A program made the translations under genes and the position numbers. A DNA stretch of 64,000 nt from contig JADIIU010000003.1 in NCBI GenBank assembly GCA_027603945.1, forward strand, positions 1-64,000, read 5' to 3'. This stretch comes from Terramyces sp. JEL0728. Taxonomy: Eukaryota > Chytridiomycota > Chytridiomycetes > Rhizophydiales > Terramycetaceae. The notes beneath the pieces are model-generated. The model ran no database searches. It worked only from the letters and a program-made list of their open reading frames with translations, and was not told where the DNA came from. Below are positions 35,278-46,306 of this stretch, one piece after another. Positions within the stretch are counted from its first letter, which is position 1. Every line of letters starts with the position of its first letter.

Positions 35278-37962
35278 TTATCCCAGAGCGGTGCCATAGA
35301 AGCCAAGTTCTGCTTCTTGTTGGTATAAAAGCTCTTCATCTGGCTCGAAAATCTCTACCTCAATCAGCTCTTCAGGCAAGATCTTGATTCCTTTCATTGT
35401 TTCATTAGACTCCAATTCTCTCCCTTTGAAAAACAAAGTCTGGTAATATGCCGGCACTTTATAATACGCTGCGAGCTAATTTTAGCCAATAGTTACCTCT
35501 TCTTTCAAATCTTGAACTGTGGTGAATGCATCGATATCTAAACGCAGATTCTTCTTTTTCATGGCCCCACCTCTTGTTTTAGTGCCTTTCTTTACAGGAG
35601 TATCGTCTCCTCCTCGCTTGTAAATGTTAATGATTGCCGTTTTGTAATCTAACAAGCGATCTAAACGGCATTCTATGCATATTTTGGGGTCTGTTTCTTG
35701 AGTTAATAGCATAATCGGTTTGCCTATTAGCGGATATTTGCTTAGCAAGTATTCCCATTCATCTGCAGTCACATAAATAAATTCTGAAAAGTTGTGGTTA
35801 TCTGTTGGCAAGTACAATGACAATTCATGTTGACAAAGCAGGTTTGTGGTGTCTAGGAAATTTGCAGGGTTGGACTTTGACTTTATAAACCGCCTCCATT
35901 CAACCAGGAATGGCGTGGGCAGCAGGTAGTATGTTTCATTTTGAATGAATGTTGATTTAGATTTTAGTAATCTTCGAAGGTGTTTTTGTTCATCCTCTAC
36001 CCTTTCCTTGAAATCTTTAACATTGCACAAGTTACAAGGTTCGAGTTCATTGGAGGGCAATGTTACTTTGTAGCGCGTCTTGATTATATTGTATACATTC
36101 TGCGCGATTGCTGTGAATTTAATTGCCTCAGGCAATCTATTGCCATGCGAACAATAGATGTGCTCGCTATACGGCGATGAAAGAGGAGACGGAATAACTC
36201 CATTCTCAAACTTGGGAGTTCTCTTTTTCCATTCTGAATTAGTTTGAAGTTACCATTGTACCATTCAGATGAAACAAAGTACCTGACTCCGCTTTGCTTG
36301 GGGAGGGATTTCATCTTTGTGTAATCAATACCGTGAATGTAATCTTGCAGTTTTGATTTCACGAGCGCATCGAAACATTCCATGCATATGTCATCTTCAC
36401 TAAAGCTATTTACCGTGATATTGAGCTTGCCTAAAGTATCTAAACCTTCGCGGCTAATTCTCTTGGTATTTGGGATTTTAGATGGATCTAATCTGCTATG
36501 TTTGCATTTGATATCCAAATCGCCAACTTCTCTAGCAATGGTGGTAGATTTAGGCTCGTGTACTGTTATTGGTTCGGCAAAGCCTTCTATAATCACAACT
36601 TCTTGCACACTGTCGATATCTTTGTCGATTACAATTGGATTATCACTCGAACCCGCATTATCTCCAGGCTCTGCCCCAGCTCCATTGAGCATAGCGGCTT
36701 TGAGTCCTTTCATAACATCATTCAGAGAATCAAACGACACAAAGCATCCTTCCGTTTTCGGCTCCCAAACTTGGAATAGCTGTTCCAGTAATTCAACTAC
36801 CCTTGAATTTTCATCATTCTTCTGTTGAATTTCTAAATTTGAAGAATTCATAAATGCTAAAAACTCTTGATTATCAGCAAGTACTTCTTCTTTGAGTGAA
36901 GGAGACATAGGTTGAATGCACGCTTCCTCGGAAGATTCTGGGCTGCCTTTCTTTCTGTACACGAGCGAATATACCGAATCTGACTGGAGTTCTTTTTCAA
37001 AGTTAAGGTCCAAATATACATTTTCATCGTCAAACACATACCAGCAGTCATTCACCTTGTTTTTTGTAATATAATGGCCAGAATGTGCAGTATTGCCTTT
37101 GTGAAGCAAGATCGAAACCAGCTCATAAACAGCAGCATCTTTTTGGCATAATGAGGATAAATCGAGTTCTTGGGCAAACTTAATGGACGTATTAAGCTTC
37201 TCTCTCGTCAAAGTAGCCATATTATACACGAATCGGTTAATTTCCAGATTCAAATATTGCGGGAGTAAAGTCAGTTTTGGAGTTCGAGTAGCGTTCTGTT
37301 TCGCATTACACGTCTGACATAGATACTTGTTGTCATTTGTCAACTCTGCACTTGAAAAATACTCTTTTATACATTCCATGATGCTTGGTTTGATTCCCAG
37401 CTGTAATTCGTGGAACAGGGTTGATTTAAAATAGCAAGTGTTGCACTTTAAACAGCGTGTTTCATATTCAATCTCGCCTTGAAATATATTCCCCGATACA
37501 GGAAGTCTCGAAAGCAGCAGTTTGGAAAACCTTGGTTAATGAAACTTACTCCAGACAATCCTGTTGCACTCCTTTTTCAAGCTTCATCAATTCAATGAAC
37601 TTTGCTGGTTCATAATATTTGCGGTTAGTGAGCAACAAGTTGGCAAATATTTGTTGTATACTCCTGAGGATTTCATTGTTTTTGGAGCAAGACAAGATTT
37701 CCATCCGGAATTTCAGATTGTTGAACCAAATCTGGAGTAGGGAATTCAAATAGCATGTCGCGCCGTAATTCCTTAGTCCCGCTGGATTTGAACGCAGTTC
37801 TATTTTGTCAATTGTATTGTCAATATGGAATTCCAGCGATTTCAAGCAATTTGGATTTCCGGCGCATTTGGCTTTGCATTTATCATGTTGAATCTTATAC
37901 AGCAGTGATGGGTCTTTTATACCTTTGGTATATAGTTCGCAGACAAGGTCCCACGCCTGCAT
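35278..37962 (-). CDS. Ubiquitin carboxyl-terminal hydrolase, USP48-like
   Basis: An 874-aa cysteine deubiquitinase. The Cys box GLRNYGATCYLNSLLQIWF is near residues 60-80, with the partner motif VQQDCLEF after the first intron. A CxxC zinc ribbon (CLKC...CQTC) is followed by LTLLPQYLNLEINRF, and the His box SGHYITKNKVNDCWYVFDDENV completes the catalytic site. Downstream come DUSP-like regions with SEWYNEWKK and a C-terminal ubiquitin-like segment (DLKEE-LAAYYKVPAYYQTLFFKGREL). This order matches USP48. Introns: 37531-37549 (19), 36234-36253 (20) and 35476-35496 (21, with an in-frame stop). Confidence 0.88.
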
Positions 37963-38033
37963 TTGTTGATTTCAAAGTCAAAAGTGTGGCCAAAAATTTG
38001 GGCAAAAATAAATTGGTGAAACTTTTATTAAAC

Positions 38034-39357
38034 TTAATAACGATAGTGATCTGGCTTGTATGGACCTTCGACTGGGACACCGAGGTAAGCTTCTTGAGTC
38101 TTGTTCAATTTGGAAAGTTTGACACCCAACTTTTCCAAGTGAGCAGCAGCGACTTCTTCATCAAGCTTCTTTGGCAACAAGTGAACTCCAAGTGGGTATG
38201 ACTTGGAATCGGTCCAGAGTGCGATTTGTGCAAGAGTTTGGTTGGTGAAGGAGTTGGACATGACAAAGGATGGGTGGCCAGTAGCACATCCCAAGTTAAC
38301 TAAACGACCTTCAGCCAAAAGGATAATGTGTCTTCCAGAGGACATTTCGAATCTGTCAACTTGTGGCTTGATGTTGACCTTCTTGACAGCATTGGCTTTC
38401 AACCATGCGACGTCGATTTCAATGTCAAAGTGACCAATGTTACAGACGATAGCGTCGTCCTTCATCAATGGGAAGTGAGCACCAGTGATGATATCACGGC
38501 AACCAGTGGTGGTGACAAAGATGTTTGCTTCCTTGACAGCTTCTTCCATGGTGGTGACTTCGAACCCTTCCATGGCAGCTTGCAATGCGTTGATAGGGTC
38601 GATTTCGGTGACCAAAACTCTAGATCCCATACCCTTGAGAGCGAAAGCACAACCTTTACCGACATCACCGTAACCGGCAACGACAGAGACTTTACCAGCA
38701 ATCATGACATCGGTGGCTCTCTTGATACCGTCAATCAAGGATTCACGGCAACCATAAAGGTTATCGAATTTGGATTTGGTAACAGAGTCGTTAACGTTGA
38801 TGGCTGGAATCTTGAGTTTTCCTTCCTTGAGCATCTTGTAAAGATGGTGGACACCGGTAGTGGTTTCTTCAGATACACCGCGGACATCTGCCAAGAGCTC
38901 TGGGTACTTGTCGTGGACAAGGGAAGTCAAGTCACCACCATCGTCCAAAATCATGTTCATGGCTTTTCCGTCCTTGAATGCCTTCAATTGTTGTTCGATA
39001 CACCAGATGTATTCTTCGTCGGTTTCTCCTTTCCATGCAAAGACTGGGATACCAGCAGCGGCAATGGCAGCAGCAGCATGATCTTGGGTGGAGAAAATGT
39101 TGCAAGATGACCAGGTAACTTCGGCACCAAGGATGACGAGAGTTTCAATCAAAACAGCAGTTTGGATAGTCATGTGCAGACATCCAGCAATACGAGCACC
39201 AGCCAATGGTTTAGTTGGGCCATACTTTGCACGCAAATGCATCAATCCAGGCATTTCGTTTTCAGCGATTTCAATTTCTTTGCGACCTTTGCGTTAGGGC
39301 AATCTTACCAAAGTCAGCTAATGTGATGTCGGCAACCTTGTACTTTAATGCAACCAT
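38034..39357 (-). CDS. Adenosylhomocysteinase (S-adenosylhomocysteine hydrolase)
   Basis: A 433-aa NAD-dependent enzyme that splits S-adenosylhomocysteine into adenosine and homocysteine and so keeps methylation reactions running. It shows [47 protein letters not shown], the NAD motif [20 protein letters not shown], the [10 protein letters not shown] segment and the C-terminal KPDHYRY. A 22-nt intron at 39287-39308 splits the codon after DFG; its branch region is CCTAAC. Codon usage is more biased than in neighbours, which fits high expression. A CACGTG site lies about 210 bp upstream (39570-39575). Confidence 0.97.
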
Positions 39358-39669
39358 TTTGTAAAGACGAATTTTTTTCTGTTGAATTTATACGTGGTCA
39401 GGCTATGTGGCTTTTCAGTTAATTGAACACGATCTTGAATTATCAGAATAGTGTCTAATCTTGGACGGCAAGCCGGAATGCATGCAAAGGGCTATTGCGA
39501 CACCCTTGTCTGTTGAATCTTTCTCTGGTTGTTCTCCAATGCGGTTTAATATGAAAAATGAGTTACCATCACGTGTTTTTTGCTTACGATATCAACCTGC
39601 TTATGTAATAAAATGTGCCCCACCACAATGTACTCTTGAGATCAAACAATGTTGGTTTATTAATACAAA
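39358..39669. other. Intergenic region upstream of adenosylhomocysteinase
   Basis: About 310 bp between the AHCY start and the stop of the acidic-protein gene. It contains TCACGTG at 39569-39575 and A/T-rich tracts. No exon or RNA gene is seen. Confidence 0.45.
39570..39575. promoter_or_regulatory. CACGTG E-box upstream of adenosylhomocysteinase
   Basis: A palindromic CACGTG preceded by T (TCACGTG), the site bound in yeast by Cbf1 in sulfur/methionine genes. Its position 213 bp before the start of a methionine-cycle gene is suggestive; a chance match to six bases is possible. Confidence 0.3.
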
Positions 39670-40107
39670 TCAGCTTTTTGAGGGAAAGCAGTAACCTAAC
39701 AGCACATGGCCCCACCATTTGCCGACTTGATTGGATTCTTCCTCAGCCAGTCGCAGCTCTTCCAGCGGTTCATTGGCCATTGTCATCTTACCTGGGAATA
39801 CGACCAAATCATCCTCTTTCGAATGATCATCTAGATCTTGCAGTATTTCGGACGCTTTTTTGCTTGGGGTAGAGTGTATTCCTTTCTCTGCCGAAACAAA
39901 TTCTTTATATTCTACTGAAGGTTTTCCATCGCTGATTGGTATATCTTGCAATTCCTCAATTTCAGTGCCAATGAGAGGTATTTCCTGCGTTTCGTCCAAG
40001 TTATCATTCGCATTTGAAATCAATCTGCTTTCCTCCTTGTCTTCTAAATTAATCTCCTTTGTTTCTTTCTTTTCCAGCAGAGTAACTTCAGAATCGCTCT
40101 TTTCCAT
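39670..40107 (-). CDS. Acidic protein of unknown function
   Basis: A 145-aa intron-less acidic protein starting MEKSDSEVTLLEKKETKEIN. It is rich in Glu, Asp, Lys and Ile, and probably disordered over its first 120 residues, with a short hydrophobic/aromatic C-terminus (KWWGHVLLGYC). I recognise no family. Its ATG is 32 bp from that of the divergent histidinol phosphatase gene, so the two must share a very short promoter. A real gene is likely because an opposite-strand frame of this length without stops and with a good ATG sits exactly between well-supported neighbours. Confidence 0.55.
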   Translation of the reverse strand: MEKSDSEVTLLEKKETKEINLEDKEESRLISNANDNLDETQEIPLIGTEIEELQDIPISDGKPSVEYKEFVSAEKGIHSTPSKKASEILQDLDDHSKEDDLVVFPGKMTMANEPLEELRLAEEESNQVGKWWGHVLLGYCFPSKS

Positions 40108-40139
40108 TTGTTTAAAACAATCAAGTGGCAACTTTTCAA

Positions 40140-41002
40140 ATGATTTCCTGCCATTCGCATTCAGGACAATATTGCTGCCATGCTAATGGGGAGTTAAAAG
40201 ATTGTGTTCAGAGGGCTGTTGAGCTGGGATTCAAAGTATTTTGTTTGACTGAACACATGCCCCGAGATGAACAGCACCTTTATCCGGAAGAAGCTGGAAA
40301 GGATTTGTTTAAAATGTACGATGAGTTCTACAAGGAAGCAAGAGAGATTCAGAAAACATGTCCTATAAACATACTAGTCGGAATGGAGATTGAATGGCTT
40401 CCATCTGGAGTGGAACTGGAAAAGTTGAAGCAAAGATATGAATTTGACTTGCTGGTTGGTAGTGTACACCACGTAGACACAATTCCAATTGACTTTGACA
40501 CGGAATTCTACTGTAAAATTGAAGCGCAATTAGGCGGGACAGAGCAATTATTCCTCAGGTACTTTGACATCCAATACGACATGCTCACCAATGTGAAACC
40601 GCTTATAATTGGTAGTTAACTCTAAGACTAGGTCATTTTGATCTGGTTAGAATGTACAGACACGAATTCCCGCTGTCCAAAGAAGTTTGGGGGAAAATTA
40701 ATAGGAATATTGATTTCATCAAGTCGTATGGCGGACTAGTAGAATTAAATTCCAGAGGATGGAAGAAGGCTTTCAAGTCTGCATATCCAATCAAAGATAT
40801 ATTGCAGGTGATGATCTCAAAGGGGATCAGCTTCACGCTTTCTGACGATTCGCATGGGCCAGACGATGTTGGTCTTTACTATGACTTGCTTTTTGACCAT
40901 ATCCAGGAATATGGAATTGAGAAAATCTACTATCCGTACCTGGCGAATTCCAAAGTTGAAATCAAGGAAATTTTATCAAAGCATTTGAAAATAAATACAT
41001 GA
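40140..41002 (+). CDS. Histidinol-phosphatase (HIS2-type, PHP family)
   Basis: A 280-aa PHP-domain metallophosphatase catalysing the step from histidinol phosphate to histidinol. The start MISCHSHSGQYCCHANG carries the PHP motif I (HSHS), followed by LTEHMPRD, GMEIEW, DLLVGSVHHVD, GHFDLVRM (completed by splicing) and the closing FTLSDDSHGPDDVG motif. All expected metal ligands are visible. A 20-nt intron lies at 40612-40631. The stop TGA overlaps the ATG of the next gene on the same strand (ATGA at 40999-41002). Histidine biosynthesis implies a free-living or at least prototrophic organism. Confidence 0.9.
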
Positions 41003-42945
41003 TTAGTAGACTTCCAGGCATCTTAAAGGACGACCTTTGTTCCATTCGGCCTACCGTTATCATGGGTCTGTTGGAGAAAAATTTTCAAAAACAATGGACC
41101 AAAATATTACTTTTGACGAAGGGTTTGAAGCAGAACCGTTTGAAATCAAGGATGTCCGCACTTCAGAAACCATTCAGAACTTTTCAAAGCGAAGAAATTC
41201 CGCTACTTCAATAATTGACAAGCAAGGAAGGCGAGAATCGTATAGGGATCAAGACTCTGTATTACATTATTTCGTAGCGACGAATCAATCAGAAGAGCTA
41301 TTGGACAGATATATTTCAAATTTGGTTACCAGTATGGTTTCATTAACCCAGGGTTTTTAAATGATCCATCTCCTATATACGCATTGGATTGGGCAAGTAA
41401 CATCCCAGACTTTAAAAGTACCAAAGTTCCTATTGCAGACTCGAGATCATTATCCAAATATTTGTTTGAATTGAAAGAGAATCTCGTGGATAAATCTACC
41501 AGAACTGCAGCACCACAAATGATTGGACATATGGTAAATCCCACTCATCTAGACCGCTGCATTGCCGTACTTTCATAGACCGTTAAGCAAGCTACTAACT
41601 GCGTTGAATCAAAATGTTGTCAAGGTGGAAACTGCTTCAACGTTCACAGCACTTGAAAGGCAGACCATCGCGATGCTCCACAATACATTTTATTCTAGAG
41701 ATTTAAACTTCTACGACGCTTACACCCAGTGTCCTTCAGTTTCTTTAGGAGTTGTGTGTTCTGGAGGCACAGTTGCCAACATCACTGCAATGTGGATAGC
41801 CAGAAACAAAGCCCTTGGACCAGACGGAGACTTTCCTGGTATTTCAAAGGCTGGATTAGTGGAAGCAATGAACCACTACAAATACAATGGTGCTGTTATT
41901 ATTGGAAGCGAGCTCATGCACTACTCTTTCAAGAAAGCGACCGATTTGCTGGGGTTGGGCGAAAATGGACTTTGTTTGATCCCTACAAATGAAGATTACC
42001 AGATGAGGACGGATTTGCTGGTTGAAAAAATCAAAGAATTCCAAAGCAAGAATATTTTGATTGTTGCGATTGTTGCCATTGCCGGGACGACTGAAACGTA
42101 TTTATCTTTAATTTAGCGGCTCTATTGATCCTATTCATGAAATTACCCAGGCTGGCTTCAAAAATGATATTCACGTTCACATTGATGCTGCTTGGGGAGG
42201 GCCTTTAATCTTTTCCAATGAACACGGCAGAAAACTGGCTGGAATTGATAAAGCGGATTCTATTACTGTTGATGGACACAAGCAACTTTACACGCCGCTT
42301 GGAATAGGAATATTATTGCTTAAATCTCCTTCTAGCACAGCATATATCCGCAAAACTGCTGCATATGTTATCAGGCATGACTCTCCCGATCTAGGCAAGT
42401 ATACACTAGAAGGGTCTCGACCAGCAAATGCCTTGTATCTTCATGCCTCGTTGAACTTGCTGGGCCAAGAGGGCCTGTCCATTTTGATGACAAGATCTTG
42501 TACTTTGGTCAAGCAAATGTCGGTTAGACTCGATGAGCATCCAACTAGCGCGTTCCAAACCCTGCATAATCCACAGACAAATATCTTGCTTTACAGATAT
42601 GTACCAACATGGCTTAGAGGAAAAGAATTTACCGAACAAGACCTTGAAGTAATGAATCAATTTGTTCAGCGAATACAGAAAATCCAAAGTGGAAAGCAAG
42701 ATGGCCAGCCGCATCCATTCACTTCTCGTACAGCTGTAATGTTCAACGCTCGCAGAACAGATGCATTCCGCATCGTAATCGCCAACCCGTTAACTCAATG
42801 GCAAGATATTGAAATGCTGATCAATGATCAAATCCGTGTTGGCAAGCATGTTGAAAAGCAATATGAATTTGAACAAAAGGTAAAGCACTTCCAAGAAGAA
42901 AACCATATTGATGGGTGGTGGCTAGGCTGGCCATATGATATTTAA
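40999..42945 (+). CDS. PLP-dependent group II decarboxylase (PanP/glutamate-decarboxylase-like)
   Basis: A 621-aa PLP enzyme. Group II decarboxylase marks are APQMIGHMTAALPYF, LNQNVVKVETASTFTALERQT, CSGGTVANITAMWIARN, HVHIDAAWGGP and the PLP-lysine motif SITVDGHKQLYTPLG. The C-terminal part has HPFTSRTAVMFNARRTDAFR. The overall pattern resembles the bacterial PanP aspartate 1-decarbo­xylase family as I remember it; substrate (aspartate or glutamate) is inferred only. Introns: 41006-41028 (23), 41332-41351 (20), 41534-41552 (19) and 42098-42116 (19). The first intron justifies the ATG at 40999, which overlaps the stop of the upstream histidinol phosphatase. Confidence 0.82.
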
Positions 42946-43179
42946 TAAAATGTTAATATTATTGGTTGCGGATCTTTCATTGAATCACCTCCAAGTGAAC
43001 GATATTTTGTTATCCAAACCGCTTGGTGTCTCGCGTTTGCAATTCGCTTCCAACAATTTCGCTTATTGCTGCAATCCCCAAGCACTCTTAGACTTTCTGC
43101 ATGTTATTTGACGTAAGTATTAACGTGGCGCAGAAGTGTGAAAGCACTTGTCTTTTTCCTCTTCAACAAACAGCATCAA

Positions 43180-43863
43180 ATGTTTCTCGTAAACTGGTTT
43201 TGGGATGTGCTAGGATCGCTAGGTAACAAGAAAAATAACCGCAAGGATTGGCAAATAAGAGTGCGAAAATATTATTCTTGGGATTGGATAATGCTGGTAA
43301 AACCACATTGTTGCATATGTTGAAGAATGATCGTTTGGCAACTTTGGCTCCAACCTATCACCCTAGTAAATTGTAAATTAAAATGCAGCGTCTGAAGAAC
43401 TTACAATTGGAAACGTTAGACTAACAACATATGACTTGGGAGGCCATCAAAATGGTAGAATATTTCTAATGCAGCTCGTCGTCTCTGGAAAGATTACTAT
43501 CCCGATGTAGGTGGTATTGTTTATATTGTTGATTGTGCTGACGGCCAAAGATTCCCAGAAGCAAAAGCAGAATTAGATGTAACTATCGTTAATGCCAGGA
43601 AATGCTTAGAATTGAAGATTTATCTAAAGTACCTATTTTAATTCTTGGAAATAAGATTGACGTTGCTGGTGCCGTTTCTGAAGATGAACTCCGTGCTCAT
43701 TTGGGATTATTCAACACCACAACTGGAAAAGGAAAAGTACCATTGAAAGATGTACGTCCAATTGAAGTATTCATGTGCTCTGTCAAAGAAAGGGCTGGAT
43801 ATGGGGATGGTAATAGTGCTCTTAAAGATAGGTTTCCTTTGGTTATCAAATTATTTGAACTGA
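43180..43863 (+). CDS. SAR1: SAR1 GTPase, tandem copy a
   Basis: A 191-aa small GTPase that starts COPII coat assembly at ER exit sites. It has the N-terminal amphipathic [15 protein letters not shown], the P-loop [10 protein letters not shown], the DLGGHQNARRLW switch II, GNKID, and the closing [13 protein letters not shown]; family members are about 190 aa. Five introns: 43223-43245 (23), 43366-43388 (23), 43455-43474 (20), 43579-43598 (20) and 43810-43831 (22). Four of these positions are shared with the copy at 44204, but the first (after the N-terminal helix) is present here only. Confidence 0.95.
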
Positions 43864-44203
43864 ATAAATGTTTTTCCTAGTTTAATTATCGTCGGTTTGC
43901 TAATTGGATTACAGCTTGGTAGTGGTTGTGCATGGCGGTGATTGTTGTATGCCATTGAGTGTCTTTTATTCCCGAAACGATGAATGCAGCTTGTATTTGC
44001 ACTAGTGAAACTTATCTTCCATGCTACTGCGAGAGTTTGTTCTTTAATGAAAGATTTGTCTTCAAGATTGCTGCAAATCCATCGGCAAGAGATCCTTAAA
44101 TGGAATGGCTGCTACGTGTAATTAGACGAAACGCATAAATTGCCACGTACATTGGTGACATCGACAGAGACATATAAAACTACTTGCACAAAACCAAACT
44201 GCA
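43864..44203. other. Intergenic region between the two SAR1 genes
   Basis: 340 bp without a supported gene. It holds the promoter of SAR1 copy b. No RNA gene or repeat was seen. Confidence 0.45.
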
Positions 44204-44857
44204 ATGTTTTTCATTGACTGGTTTTGGGATATTTTATATTCCTTTGGCTGGGCCAACAAATCTGCAAAGATATTATTCTTGGGGTTGGACAATGCCGGCA
44301 AAACGACTTTGTTACACTTGCTGAAATTCAACAGAATAGGGACTTTTGCACCAACGTACAACCCAAGTAATCCAGCGCTAAATTAGCTTCTCAAGAAATC
44401 ACGATTGGAAAAATCACTTTGAATACCTTTGATTTGGGCGGCCATAGGAATGGTAAATAAGAATAACAACAGCGCGCATATTATGGAAAGATTACTATCC
44501 AGATGTTGGCGGAATAGTTTACATTGTCGATTGTACCGACATTAGCAGGTTTGAGGAAGTCAAATCCGAACTAGATGTAATATCAATATTTACCTAGGAA
44601 ATTCTCAAACTAGAGGATCTATCGCACATTCCTATTCTGGTACTTGGAAATAAGATTGATATTCCAGGAGCTGTTTCTGAAGATCAGCTACGTGCGCATT
44701 TGGGTTTATTCAACACTACCACTGGAAAAGGGAATACCGTCTCCAAAAACACTCGGCCAATAGAGGTATTCATGTGCTCAGTCACAGAAAAGGCTGGCTA
44801 TGGAGATGGTAGATTGCATTAACACTAGGGTTCTTGTGGCTGTCAAATTACCTTTAA
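44204..44857 (+). CDS. SAR1 GTPase, tandem copy b
   Basis: A 190-aa paralog of the upstream gene in the same orientation. Motifs: [68 protein letters not shown] and [12 protein letters not shown]. Four introns at 44367-44386, 44453-44472, 44577-44597 (21 nt, with an in-frame stop) and 44809-44828. The first intron of copy a is absent here, so a 23-nt intron was precisely gained or lost. The sequence divergence is moderate, so the duplication is not very recent. The two copies may differ in expression stage. Confidence 0.93.
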
Positions 44858-45050
44858 TAAATCTGGTTGGTTTCTTTTACAAATTTAATAGTTGAACCAT
44901 GTTTGTCCATCCAGAAGGAAATTGATTCTAAATGTGCCAACGAAAGCTTTCCCTCATTCAAGTTTGGAGAGTCGCTCTTATTGAACACAAACTAGATGCT
45001 ACGTGTTTGGATGAACTATTTATTACTGGAAATCTGTTGTATTTGAACAA

Positions 45051-46283
45051 ATGTTTTCCACCAAAAAATTTTACGATATGATTGAACTCAAACTGGAATC
45101 AATTTTGAGTCTCCTCAAATATCTAGGAAATCCGCACAAGAATTTAAAAACAATTCATTTAGCAGGAACTAATGGGAAAGGATCCACGAGTACATTTATC
45201 AGCTCAATATTGTCGCAGCAGTACAAAACTGCAATCTACAACAGCCCGCATCTATTAGAAGAGAGAGATGCAATCAAAATCAACTCTAAAGTAATTGATC
45301 TTGGGTTGTATTCCTCCCTTCGCCAAAAAGTCCTCGATATCAACAGCAAGTACCAAATTAACGCATCTGCCTTTGAAATTACAACTGCAGTCGCATTTAT
45401 GGCGTATCAGCAGGAAAAAGTTGATTTTGCAGTAATCGAAGTTGGACTTGGAGGGCTATTGGACGCAACTAATGTAATTGATGCAGCTTTGGTTTCAGTT
45501 ATTTGTAAAATTGATTTGGATCACACAGAATTCCTTGGGAATAGTATCAAAGAAATTGCTAGACATAAGGCTGGTATTATAAAGAAAGGCACAAGTGTTG
45601 TAGTTGCCCCTAATCAGCATCAAGATGCAATCGCAGAAATCAAGGAACAGGCGGCTATTTGCGATGCTCCAGTTTATTTCACGGAAAAAACAAGACCAGA
45701 AGGGGAATTGGTTATTGGCAAGTTCAGAAACGCAGAGTTCAAACTTTCCAGGCGGATGTTGGGATCCTATCAATTAGAAAACATTGCCACAGCGTTAAAG
45801 ACTGTTGAAATACTTGATTCGTTGGGGTATCCGATTAAGGAAGAGTCCGTTATAAAAGGAGTCGCAGAAGCAAGGATCGCTGGCAGATTGGAAAGGATTC
45901 GCACAAAGTATGGCGATATTCTTGTGGACGGCGCTCATAATGCTGGTGGAGCTCTTGCATTAAGTGAATATATCAATTCTGTACGATCTGGCCCCATTAC
46001 ATGGATAGTTGGATTCTCTAGTACCAAAGATCCAAAAGCAATGCTGGATATCTTGGTGAAAGATGGCGATGTGGTGTATCCAGTAAAATTCAGACAGCCC
46101 CCAGGGATGAGTTGGATTTCTTGCTTTAATCCGCAAGATTTGGTGGAATTACACCCATCGTGTGTTGAATGTGGAGAAATCTCACTTGCATTTGAAAAGG
46201 CTGATTTCAAGAACCAAGTGGTGGTTTGTGGATCTTTATATCTGGTAGCGGAGCTTTACAGATACTTGAAACTTGAAGTATAA
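45051..46283 (+). CDS. Dihydrofolate/folylpolyglutamate synthase
   Basis: An intron-less 410-aa Mur-ligase-family enzyme. The ATP loop HLAGTNGKGSTSTFI is near residues 39-53, followed by NSPHLLEERDAIKIN, FAVIEVGLGGLLDATNV, CKIDLDHTEFLGNSIKEIARHKAGI-type sequences and a C-terminal domain with VDGAHNAGGALAL. The size and motifs suit a fungal FOL3-type dihydrofolate synthetase, which adds glutamate to dihydropteroate; folylpolyglutamate synthase is the alternative. The start ATG is at 45051 (MFSTKKFYDM) with no clear mitochondrial presequence. Confidence 0.9.
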   Translation: MFSTKKFYDMIELKLESILSLLKYLGNPHKNLKTIHLAGTNGKGSTSTFISSILSQQYKTAIYNSPHLLEERDAIKINSKVIDLGLYSSLRQKVLDINSKYQINASAFEITTAVAFMAYQQEKVDFAVIEVGLGGLLDATNVIDAALVSVICKIDLDHTEFLGNSIKEIARHKAGIIKKGTSVVVAPNQHQDAIAEIKEQAAICDAPVYFTEKTRPEGELVIGKFRNAEFKLSRRMLGSYQLENIATALKTVEILDSLGYPIKEESVIKGVAEARIAGRLERIRTKYGDILVDGAHNAGGALALSEYINSVRSGPITWIVGFSSTKDPKAMLDILVKDGDVVYPVKFRQPPGMSWISCFNPQDLVELHPSCVECGEISLAFEKADFKNQVVVCGSLYLVAELYRYLKLEV

Positions 46284-46306
46284 GATTAGTTTTTATTATT
46301 CACAAT

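Noticed and set aside
38328..39110. Long plus-strand open frame of 260 codons
   Set aside because: It lies entirely antisense to the highly conserved adenosylhomocysteinase gene and arises from its biased codon use.
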